Below, one piece after another: positions 1-9,029 of a DNA stretch of 64,000 bases. The notes under the pieces are model-generated. The model was not told the origin of the DNA, ran no database searches, and worked only from the letters and a program-made list of their open reading frames with translations. This DNA is from Agapetus fuscipes (Eukaryota; Arthropoda; Insecta; Trichoptera; Glossosomatidae): the NCBI GenBank assembly GCA_951799405.1, contig OX637342.1:16291298-16355297 (forward strand), in the 5' to 3' direction. A program made the position numbers and the translations under genes. How positions within the stretch are numbered: position 1 is the stretch's first letter; the number at the start of each line of letters is the position of its first letter.

Positions 1-547
1 TGTTTTTAATATTAATGAAGAGGAAAGCTGTGCCAAGTCTCATTGACATTTGAGTCAGTGGGTTGCAAAATCCCTGCTATGTATTGGCCCATTTAATTCT
101 CAGCCTTTCAGTGCTAGCTTCATTCTTGTCACATATGAATCGTATAGAAATGCATTCTTGGACCGGTCCGTAGTCCAGTGGCAACACTTTGGACTCGTAA
201 ATGGAAGGTTGTGGATTCGGATCCCGGCGGAGCACAAAAAATATATAATTCATATTTCCAAATATGCTCTTCGCTGGGTTGAAAAAAATCATAAAACGTT
301 TACCAAAGACTGGTCACTAAAAGGCCCATCCAGCTACAGCATCTGGGTCTTGCTTGAGTATTGGCGCTTTGTAGCGACGACCAAGCTCCTACACTTCTGC
401 GGAACTCCAACAAGTGTCATAGACCCCTAGAGTCTCTAGAATCTGGGGAGTCTCCCGCACAGGATTTCTTAAAAAAAAAATACTGCCAGCGCACAAAAAA
501 AACATTTGGATCAACAAACATTTAAATAAATTACTTTTTTATAACAG
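1..547. other. Intron upstream of the penultimate Cdc20 exon
   Basis: Non-coding. It ends in a 3' splice site (T-run then AACAG at 543-547) and contains the SINE-T/LINE chimera at 165-475. The earlier Cdc20 exons lie to the left, outside the window. Confidence 0.7.
165..475 (+). repeat. SINE-T (tRNA-Thr-like) with a poly-A LINE tail
   Basis: Head 165-233 is tRNA-like: A-box region TAGTCCAGTGG, anticodon-loop CTCGTAA (CGT, Thr-like), B-box-like GGATTCGGATCC. The usual SINE-T body follows. After CGACCAAGCTC the usual tail is replaced by sequence matching the 3' end of the LINE at 22640-23062 (AAGTGTCATAGACCC, GGAGTCTCCCGCA), ending in an A-run. Looks like a SINE/LINE template-switch chimera. 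Confidence 0.75.
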
Positions 548-747
548 GTGTGCTCCATTTTGTGGTCGCAAAACTACAAGGAGCTGATCTCGGGGCACGG
601 CTACGCCAACAACCAGCTGATCATCTGGAAGTACCCGCTGATGAGCAAGGTGGCGGAGCTGACGGGGCACACGGCCCGCGTGCTGCACCTCGCCATGTCT
701 CCTGACGGCAGCACGGTACTCAGCGCGGGGGCTGACGAGACCCTCAG
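548..747 (+). CDS. Cdc20: Cdc20 penultimate coding exon
   Basis: Starts with GTG (Val) directly after the AG at 546-547; donor GTGAAT at 748. Phase 0 in, phase 2 out. Encodes most of the last two WD40 blades, from [13 protein letters not shown] to ADETL plus two bases of Arg. The valine start is a splice junction, not a translation start. Confidence 0.93.
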
Positions 748-1668
748 GTGAATATTGCAATTATTTAATGGACCCTAAACTATCTTACAGTATTGAAGTA
801 TGCTTGTTGTCTCATAGTTAACCTACGGACTAGTAATTGGAAGATTGATTGAGTTTGATTTCCAGCGAAGCACAATCTAATGTAATCTAATCTAATTTGC
901 AAAGATATGCAACATTAAGGATTCACATTATATGCATTTTCACAAGCAGACATGTATAAGTTCGTGCTTAAACATGCCGCATGTGGACCTGTGAATGTGC
1001 ACTGTGGAATATAAAAACCCAAATCTCAAATGTACATACACCCTGCAACTCTTGCCGAACTTCCCTGAAACAAAGGTGTTATTAGTAGAGTGAACCATTT
1101 TTTACAGCATGGGTCACAATAAAAAATAACATCAAAAATGCTCTTTGCTGCGTTCTAAAATTAATCTGCCTTTACCTAAGACTGGTCACCAAGGACAAGG
1201 TTCATCCAGCCTTACAGCAATTGGGTCTTGCTTGAAAATTGGCACTACATGCCTAGAATTATTAAAATATTTATCATCCAAAAATAAAATAAAGAACTGT
1301 TAAAGCAAAATATATATATAAGCATTTCAACATCATATTCCTTCACTTCCGAATGTGAAAAGGGGGATTAGTCAAAATAACCATTGGCATGATGATTTAT
1401 TTGTGTTTTTAAAGAGTTGTAGAACTTACTAACCTGTTTTTCTATGTATTGAAACCTCTCCACTTTCTGATTTGAGCTCTGTAACCCACTCATTTCAAAA
1501 CATTATTTTAGTGAGCGTCACAATGATGCCCGTATATTTTTCATGCCTATAATGTGAAAACATAACTTTTCCAGATTGTGGAAGTGCTTTATACCCGATC
1601 CCGCCAAGAAGAAGGAGCCGCAGGAAGTGAAAGCCGCCAAGAGTATTTTCAAACAGAGCATTCGATGA
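548..1668 (+). CDS. Cdc20: Cdc20/fizzy APC/C activator, C-terminal part (two exons)
   Basis: C-terminal end of a Cdc20 (fizzy) WD40 protein, the mitotic co-activator that recruits substrates to the anaphase-promoting complex. Exons 548-747 and 1575-1668 join in frame (ag|a makes an Arg codon) with GT-AG borders. The reading has [20 protein letters not shown], the blade motif [18 protein letters not shown], then ADETLR|LWKCF and ends KQSIR-stop. ADETLRLWKCF and a final Ile-Arg pair are typical of Cdc20; the IR tail docks on APC/C subunit Cdc27/APC3. [13 protein letters not shown] fits Cdc20 better than the Cdh1/fizzy-related paralogue. About 97 of roughly 500 residues are present. The exons are GC-rich against an AT-rich background. 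The intron holds a Rep-A copy and a SINE-T piece. Confidence 0.93.
868..1117 (-). repeat. Rep-A copy (Cdc20 intron)
   Basis: Rep-A is the commonest repeat here: about 240 bp, starting TTCCTTGACTTATAGG, with cores AATGGTTCACTTTGCC and GTCCACATGCGGCATGTG, ending GCAACTTAGATTAGATTAG with a pentamer (TTAGA) tail. This copy is reversed and diverged, with tail TAATCTAATCTAA on the left. Confidence 0.85.
1123..1255 (+). repeat. SINE-T body fragment
   Basis: Matches the SINE-T body (CTCTTTGCTGCGTT, ACTGGTCACCAAGG, CAGCCTTACAGCAATTGGG) but lacks the tRNA-like head. Confidence 0.7.
1575..1668 (+). CDS. Cdc20: Cdc20 terminal exon with IR tail
   Basis: Begins after TTTTCCAG. One base completes Arg, then [18 protein letters not shown] and on to KSIFKQSIR and TGA at 1666-1668. 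The Ile-Arg C-terminus is the APC/C-binding tail. A 3' UTR follows; no AATAAA is seen before the MITE that starts at 1780. The first candidate, AATAAA near 2035, lies inside the nested piggyBac element. Confidence 0.93.
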
Positions 1669-1964
1669 AGAGGACACTCGCACAAACTTCAGATCTGTCA
1701 AAGATTTTATGATTGACATGTAGTATAAGTGAATCCGAAACTAGCTTACTGCATAAAGGCATACTGTGAGACAACTCGTTGCCTTAGTTCTTGTTTATCG
1801 TATACGCCATTGAGAAAATTTTACATGAGCAATGTTTGCATGTGTACTGGACCAATGTGTCTTATGAAAACAAGAAATTTATTTAAAAAATATTTTAAAT
1901 AACTCTCACATTATCGAGTTTTACAGTTTTTATTAGCTCAGATTGTGTAGAATTTGATTCTTAA

Positions 1965-3297
1965 CCTCTAAGGTAGTGAGTTTTGGTATGATGTAAATAC
2001 CTATACGGAGTGAGTTTTTATATAAAGGGTTAAAATAAAAAGTATTATGTTTAACGACTTCAACACAATAATAAATAATAAAACTTACCATTTTTCAAAG
2101 AAAAAAAAATTAAAACTTACCATTTTTCAAAGTTTTTATTGAAAAATCCTATGTTTATTTCAGGTGTCGTCAACTATTGGTTGCGGTGTCAAAATATTCG
2201 TAAACTAGTAAAATAATCTTCACTTCACTAAAAGTAATTGAAAACTTACACTTACAAAATAATTAAATATACATATAAATACATAGATGAAACACAAAAC
2301 ATGACTAATAATGTTTTTTAGTGTGGTAGGCTTTGAAACATGGATGTATACACAAAGCGACGTTGCACACTTCACACATGAATTTTGTGTCTTTTCGACA
2401 CTTTGGTCGTACAGTTGTATGACTGCACACGTGACACTTTCTTTGGGTCCTGCTTCCTTGTGCCTGTGTTTGGGGAACAGGGAAGGGAAGTGCCTTTCCG
2501 TTAGTCGTAGTGGCACATCCTCAACCCTTCTTCCTCCTGATGCATTCGGTTTACGCGCTTCTTGTCTTCTGCGTTTAGATGTAGACGGCTCAGGGTCATC
2601 TTCTACCTCTGACGATGAAGATTCTTCAGAAGAGCTATCAGACTCAATAGGTAAATCGTCAATATTTTCGTATAACTCTTCATCTTCGCTTTCAACTAAA
2701 GCATCGAAGATGTCCTTTTCACTAACCCTATGCGACATGATCGTAAATTGAGGGACAGATAATTTATAAAAGAAAAATTACAACACAAAAATTCCGCAAC
2801 ACAAAGTTACAAACGGGTTCTCGCTATCAAATAGTACGTAAATAAAGGTATGCAAAGAATAAAAATATTGTCAATAAAACACAAAAACACCAAACAAAAT
2901 ACGTTTTGTTTTAAATAAAACCGTGTTCAAAACTTTCAAAAAGTTATCACCAAACAATTTACGTAAGAAAAACTGTATAAAAATGCAATTTTCGCGGGAG
3001 AAATATCGGTATACGCGATGACAAGCGCGCACGTGTTCAAACTGGTTTCAAACACCACGAAAGATGATTGTGACGTCACACATACTTTGAAATCGCTTTT
3101 GTAAAGTCGATAATACCGCTAACTTTGTTTAGTTTTTAAAATATTATGGGGGAAAGCCGCTAGATGCCGTTGGTTAATCCATTTCTGACGTTTGCTTATG
3201 AATAAAGCCTGTATGACCACAACCGTACCGGTACGGCCATACTTCGAGTTGCAATGACATTTACCGCCGTACGGGTACGGCCATACTACCTTAGAGG
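1965..3297. mobile_element. piggyBac-like element, internally deleted
   Basis: Flanked by TTAA (1961-1964 and 3298-3301), the invariant piggyBac target. Perfect 13-bp terminal inverted repeats CCTCTAAGGTAGT (1965-1977; complement at 3285-3297). Near the right end GTACGGCCATACT occurs twice (about 3230 and 3275), like the subterminal repeats of piggyBac ends. The only coding content is a short transposase remnant on the minus strand (2305-2738). At 1333 bp it cannot encode a full transposase and would need one in trans. Confidence 0.92.
2305..2738 (-). pseudogene. piggyBac transposase remnant: N-terminus fused to C-terminal Cys-rich domain
   Basis: From ATG at 2738 the minus strand reads an acidic N-terminus (MSHRVSEKDIFDALVESEDE, then a Ser/Glu stretch), usual for piggyBac transposases. 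It then passes directly to VPLRLTERHFPSLFP, the segment just before the C-terminal Cys-rich domain. The catalytic DDD core is missing. The same frame runs open to 2220, but the true domain lies in another frame: KCHVC...RKDTKFMCEVC...ALCIHPCFKAYHTKKHY-stop, with the stop at 2305-2307. So there is one large in-frame deletion and one frameshift near 2440-2480. Non-functional as an enzyme. The acidic frame matches piggyBac only by general character; the Cys-rich end is clear. Confidence 0.85.
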
Positions 3298-3364
3298 TTA
3301 AGACAACTGCATGAAAAAGTCATATTTGACAAGATTGGCGTATACGATAAGCAATAACTGGGGG

Positions 3365-5490
3365 AGCGAACTGTCAGCCAGACTTGACAGTCAAAGACAA
3401 TACTTGATGATCATGTGAAATTGTATGTGTTCTTGCTTTTTCCATCTTGAGTTTCGACAACCAATAATTACACATGCCATGATGTCATATTATAATGCCT
3501 TTACTTTCAAAATAGTCAAATTTTACTCCCAAAGTAATTAAAATGACTGCGCACAATTTTCGCATAGAGATGATGTGTAATGCCAACATTGCGGAGAAAT
3601 TTCATAGCTTCTCTCACACTTGTTTATTTACAATGAAGTCACTCTGGGAGCATCTTTGTTCTCTTTCTAACTAGGGGCGATTATATTTCGGTAGGTTGAA
3701 ATGGATTTAGCATCTGTTTGCGTTAAAATAGTTTCAGGCTCACTTATATTATAAGATAATGGTTTTTATTGACTGAGTCAATTCAAGATTTTTAGTTGAT
3801 AGATAAAATGGTGTAAAATAATTGTAATAGTGACTTGGTGTTTGGAAGACATCAATTGAGTGAATATTTTGATATTGTTTTACTGTGTTTTGATATAGGC
3901 CGTGCTCGGGGAGCTCATTTGAGTACTGTGAGCGCTTACAGTAAAAATCATGTTCAGGGAACGCTCTTAACCTAACTTCATACTATGTCAATCAGACAGC
4001 AGCTGTCAAAGCTTGGCAGAATGTATGTAGATTCATCTCAAAAAGGCATTATTGAGTCATGAATCTGATATTTTCAGCAGAATCTTCAATTATTGAAGTG
4101 CCCTTGATAGCTCAAATCCATTAATTCAAGTTAATAACCGCGGCTAATGTTTGTGTTATTGAGGTTAGCTGTCAACTGTCAGTGGAATAGTATGAACCAT
4201 TGGTGTGAAGTTTGGAACTCTTTCGCTAACCCACCTTTGCAAATAAGTGAAATTAGCGAACGGCCGAGCTGTCGTGTGGCGTCATAGCTCATAATATTTG
4301 CTCACGATGAGCTCCCTGGACGGTTTGTGAGCACTCACTAAGTGTTTGAAGCGCGCTCCCCAAACACGGCCATAATGTATTCTAATATGCGCTTGACTTT
4401 CCTATTATCTAGTTTTTTACGTAATTATTTTGTAAATAGGGAATAAAATGCTCAAACTATTACTTGAATGTTATTTTTACTATTCATATTTGTTGCGACA
4501 TATATAGGATGCCTTATCCAACTTCTTTAGGTGATATTATTATTGTTTTACCACACAGAACAAACTACATTTGAGTCTTATATTTCAGATAACCACTCTC
4601 TTCACTAACATCATAATATTTCACTCACCGAATTTCGGCAGTAAATATTTAGTAACTTTAACTTTCGATTTTCAAGATGGCGGCGCTTCACTGACAGCAG
4701 CTGTTCTTTTTTAATGTAAGGATACATTAAAATTGTTGCAAACTGAAGATTTTTTGTATCGTTTTCTAGCTTAATGAAGGTAAGGCATATGATTTTTATG
4801 AATAGTTGTTTGTTTTAAAGCTTTTGAATGGCATTTTAATTATTTCCAAGGTTTGGTGGCGGGGCTTCATACATTGGTAATTTTCGGTTTGAGATAACTC
4901 GAACTTGAGTATTTTGAATAAAAGTTCAAGTAATAGTTAACTAAAATATTACTACACTTCAATATACCGGGCCTTACAGACAAAAATATTGAATAAAGAT
5001 GATTGACTTATGAAGATCTTGGAGGTATATTTTTTTCAGTTTAAATATATTTTACCTGTATAAGTATCATTTATTCTATTATAAATTAGGTATTTTTTTT
5101 TGTAAATACCTCTATTCATGCTTTCATTTAAGATTTTAGTGTCCATTGACTGATTATTATGTCTTGTATATTTTCATTATTTTGTAAAAATTAAAGTATT
5201 TGTTTGTCATGTATCAAAGTCAAGTTTATATATTTTGTAGATATTTTGATACTACTCATATATAAATCTACACAGCGTAAACGGAATGTAAATTACAATT
5301 GAGGGAGGGCGCTTTTGAGATATTACGGCCTAGAAAGTGATAAAATCAATGGGCAATGGGCATTATTTTATTTTCTTCAACACACTTCTAACTTTTCGTT
5401 GAATTATCAAAAGTGCCGTTTTGCAAGATGTTTACGTTCCGATTTTTACCAAGTCGTGTAGGTCTCAACTTAGTAATTTTAAGACCTTAT
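3365..5490. other. AT-rich spacer with one MITE
   Basis: No gene recognised. Holds MITE M2 (3898-4371). A motif CAAGATGGCGGCG lies at about 4673, of YY1/pleiohomeotic type; the frame opened by its ATG stops after five codons. Confidence 0.5.
3898..4371. mobile_element. MITE M2 with GGCCGTG inverted ends
   Basis: Left end GGCCGTGCTCGGGGAGCTC; the right end reads, on the complement, GGCCGTGTTTGGGGAGCGCG. A possible 3-bp duplication ATA flanks it. No coding capacity. Superfamily not decided. Confidence 0.65.
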
Positions 5491-5746
5491 AATTCGCACG
5501 TTTAATAATAAAGAGAAATAACTCGAAAATTGGGAAAATCGAGATTTTGTAATAAAACGCAAGAACAATGCGAGAAGAATAGGTAGAATGCGACAGCCGT
5601 TCAATTTGGACGAATATGACCGAGATAAAACATCGGCCGCCTTTTTCATCCCATACAAGTTGTACTGGATGTCTGAACTTCAAACGTGATTTCCCAACAT
5701 TCATGTTTTTTGAGTTAATGCTCTTTATTATTAAACGTGCGATATG
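5491..5746 (-). mobile_element. MITE M4, copy 1
   Basis: Inverted ends CGCACGTTTAATAATAAAGA (5495 on) and its complement to 5741. Near-identical, in reverse orientation, to 58953-59209. It carries a minus-strand open frame of about 79 codons (5704-5465) that is also open in the other copy. Confidence 0.8.
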
Positions 5747-8503
5747 TTATCATTTAAAATAGTTTTTTAATGATTAAAACTTTATTTTTTATTTTTAGAA
5801 ATCATTGTTTTTGTATAAATAAATACTGTCTTTCCTATTTTTTCCTATTATGGACTTTTTTTCTTAAAATTGATGCAACCTTTTTTTACCTTATGTGCCA
5901 TATTTTAGGGTTATTTTAATTTATGGTTTTTATGATTGTAAAATTAAAAAAAAAGAGACAAAATGTTTTTTCAAGTCATCTTTGTTTTTTATTTCATTAA
6001 ATAAATTAATGATTACTTACACAATTAAAAATAAATACAATTTATTTTTGTATCTAACTTACAGTTATTGTGTTTATGGTACAGCTTATACAACTATGCA
6101 AACCTCTAAATAAAATGCTTCCTTTATGGCTCGGCTTTTTACAAAAAGTTAACAAAAAATCAGTAATAAATGACAGTAAGGAATGAGCATGATTTGTTTC
6201 CCAACATTGTAAACAATAAGTTATTTAAAATCAGGGTTTTTTTGAGTAAATCGTTACATTATTTAGTTATTGTTTAGCCACCTGAAGATGCAGACGGATT
6301 GTTTGTGAAAACAGTCGTGGAATTTAATATATACTCTGAGTAATCTACAACAAAGTCGTTTTTATTTTTAATATAGAGAATCTAAATTGGTTACTATCCA
6401 ACATTACTGATTTTGAAAGGCTTATACCAGGAAAACAAAATGAATAAAGAAAGAACTTGGAATGGATATTCCAATGTCAAATCTGTGAACGGTGGGCATA
6501 AAGTCACAGGACTATGTAACTATGGTCCTTGGCAACCAATAACAAAATATTTGTAACTCTAGCAAACTGGTCGTGTGACGTCCAAACTTTTTTGTCACTG
6601 CAGTTTGTGCAGCGTCCATCCCACATGTTAAAATAATTTGTAGCATTCTTTTTCATGCCCATTCCTCTCCAAATGTTTGCCTTCTTTATTATTGTGAGCA
6701 ATACTGTTTATTTATGGCTGTAAAAACCTACGGCTACTGCAAGCATTATTCCTCTGCTCTATGATTCAAAGTTACTAAATAAAATATTGAGTTCAAGCTT
6801 ATGAGCAAATATATATTACAAATAAATGAGAGAATTTCTATCAGTCATAAAATTATGAAACACTTTTATAAATATTGAATTTCATTCACTACAAAAGTAT
6901 GTACAAGAAGTAGGAACAATTAATAAAAGGAAAACAAATACACAATGTTGGTCAAATATTCTTAAAATTATTTTTAAGTTACCTTTTGTTGTCACTTTGA
7001 GCATATTTCTGATATTTGCAGATAGAAGATATATTTTAAAGTATCCAAGTTGGACGGACATTCAACTGTCAACTGTTTGCCCGTTCATTATCGAATGAGA
7101 CATATTTATTTTCACCCATAAGGTGGCTATTATTCCGCTAACTACTACAATGAAAGTGTTCTTTTTGTACTACAAAAGAAAAAGAGAAAGCCACGTTTTA
7201 GAATGTCATGTTTATATTTTTTGATAAGTTTTTTAAGATAGAAAATAAGTAATATCAAACAATACTTTTTTTACAGCCGTCGGCTATGGCAAGAAAGTAA
7301 AAAACTAGATTATTTTGTTGGAAAAAATAATGTGAAGTTTACCTTCAAAATAATGATTATAAAACACACACCTACTTCATTTAAATCATAATAAATACTC
7401 TTAGAATGTAGCACCTTCAAGTCAAAGTAAAACCTACTACAAAAACATAAGGTACAATTTTTTATTATTTACAAAAGAGATGTACTCAATTTGAGTAATG
7501 CAAAAAATTATACATAAAGTCACTCATCATTTATAAACAAAGTCATTACTTAGTAAAATAATTACAAATAAATATAAGTACTTTAATAAGCGTAATAAAT
7601 GAGACGTGTACATATAAATGCATTGTAACAATGCACGCACTATCTACTCAATTTCTCAATACGGCAACACCTAGGCTAACGATAATTAGACTTGTTGCAA
7701 TCATACAGAGGGATACAAAATCATTGCTGTAAGAATAATTACGAGGGCTGGCAGATTATTGAACTTGCAAGTTGACAGCGATTATCTCAAATGTTGGTTG
7801 TGTACATGATCGCTTATAGACTTGCTTATAGACAGGTAGGATGTGTGCAGTGACTGCTGTTGTTACGCTTGAACAATGGTACGCCATTAAGCTTTGCACG
7901 AAGCTTGGGAAGAATGCATTCCAGATACTTCAAGAGGCCTTCGTTTAACAACTAACCTCAAGAATTATTCAGGATGTCAGTTATCATCAACGCTTTCACC
8001 ATTTATAATAATTAATCATAACAAAAATATGAAGAAGGCACTCAAAACAATGCATTGACAACAATCTACAGTGTCCTTTGACAGATCAATCAATCATTCA
8101 TAGTTATAATGCGACCTTTCAAGACCCTTGTTTATCTCAAAGGTGCTCATACGAATACGCCAACAGGTGGGTCTTCCAAAGTCTTTCTAAAAACATTTGC
8201 TCTGCAGAGCTGTCTTCTGTAGATCATTTGAGAGTCCGTTCCATGCAGATAGTTGGTTTAACAGATTTGAGGATTGTTTCAATGGTTTAGGAAGAACAGC
8301 ATAAGCATTGAGCACGTTTTGGCGGAAATGAACAAGCTTAACACCCTCAAGAAAACTTGTAATACGAATACGAATCGCCATTACTGAGTAATTTGTGGAA
8401 ACAATGAAATTTCCCAAGAATTAACTTACACCAATGTACAAAATACATGTCTATCTATTTATATAATATGTCGATATTACGTATATAATGGACGGATAGT
8501 TTC
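5747..8503. other. AT-rich stretch, 3' of the SLC6-like gene
   Basis: No gene recognised. The part next to 8503 should hold the 3' UTR of the minus-strand transporter; TTTATT (AATAAA on the minus strand) occurs near 7459. At about 8187-8417 the minus strand reads a short frame with AWNGLSNDLQ, weakly like the C-terminus of an L2-like LINE. At about 6285, CACCTGAAGATGCAGACGG resembles the 3' end of some insect retroelements. Confidence 0.4.
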
Positions 8504-9029
8504 CTAAATCGCAGTGGACTCATCTATGACATTATTCCTATTCCTAGTATCACCGGCCTCTTCTTCAGATCTCGACTCTTCGGCGTTTCGTTCATTCAAG
8601 AAGCGAACAGAGGTATTTGAGATGGGCTCTGCCTGCACCAAGAGATTCTCCTGACTTATGTTACTAAAATCTAGAGTACTGGGTAGTGTCCGCACCCTTG
8701 TACTGCGTCTTATGCTAGTTCTCAACAAATTGGCGACGTCAATGGCTGTGGTGCTTTTTGTGTCGACTTTTGTGCGTAGAAAGTTTCCATTGAAGCTTTG
8801 GTAGGCCCTCGACAGCCTCGAGTTGCTTGCAACGCTTGAGAGAGTTGTTTCAGTGTTTTGCAGTTGGTTGACAGTAGTGGTTACGGGAGGGACTGCGTCA
8901 ATCATGAAGATGGAGTAGTTAGGCGGGGGCCGCTCTGTGCTGGGGTGACGAGATTGCCCCACGGATTCACTGATTGACATCGGTATTTGTGACGGGTTTG
9001 TACTTGATTCACCAAAGGATATTGCCAGT
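8504..9029 (-). CDS. SLC6-like last exon, C-terminal tail part 2 (third PPxY)
   Basis: Acceptor GTATTTTCAG, stop TAG at 8504-8506. Residues 712-885. Contains PPPNYS (third PPxY), then VANLLRTSIRRSTRVR, a second copy of the basic segment from the previous exon, and an acidic Arg/Glu end (ESRSEEEAGD). No membrane helix. Confidence 0.88.

Larger units (their letters stand above)
748..1574 (+). other. Last intron of Cdc20
   Basis: 827-bp GT-AG intron (GTGAAT to TTTTCCAG). Contains Rep-A in minus orientation (868-1117) and a headless SINE-T piece (1123-1255). The rest is AT-rich with nothing recognised. Confidence 0.85.
1780..3364. mobile_element. MITE M1, interrupted by a piggyBac-like element
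   Basis: Inverted ends: CTTAGTTCTTGTTTATCG at about 1783 and CGATAAGCAATAACTGGGGG at about 3345. The two halves (1780-1960 and 3302-3364) correspond piece by piece to the uninterrupted copy at 63746-64000, where TTTGATTC-TTAA-GACAACTGC reads TTAGATTC-ATAA-GGCAACTGC. So piggyBac jumped into a pre-existing MITE. Confidence 0.85.

Noticed and set aside
2311..2751. 146-codon plus-strand gene
   Set aside because: Antisense shadow of the piggyBac transposase remnant.
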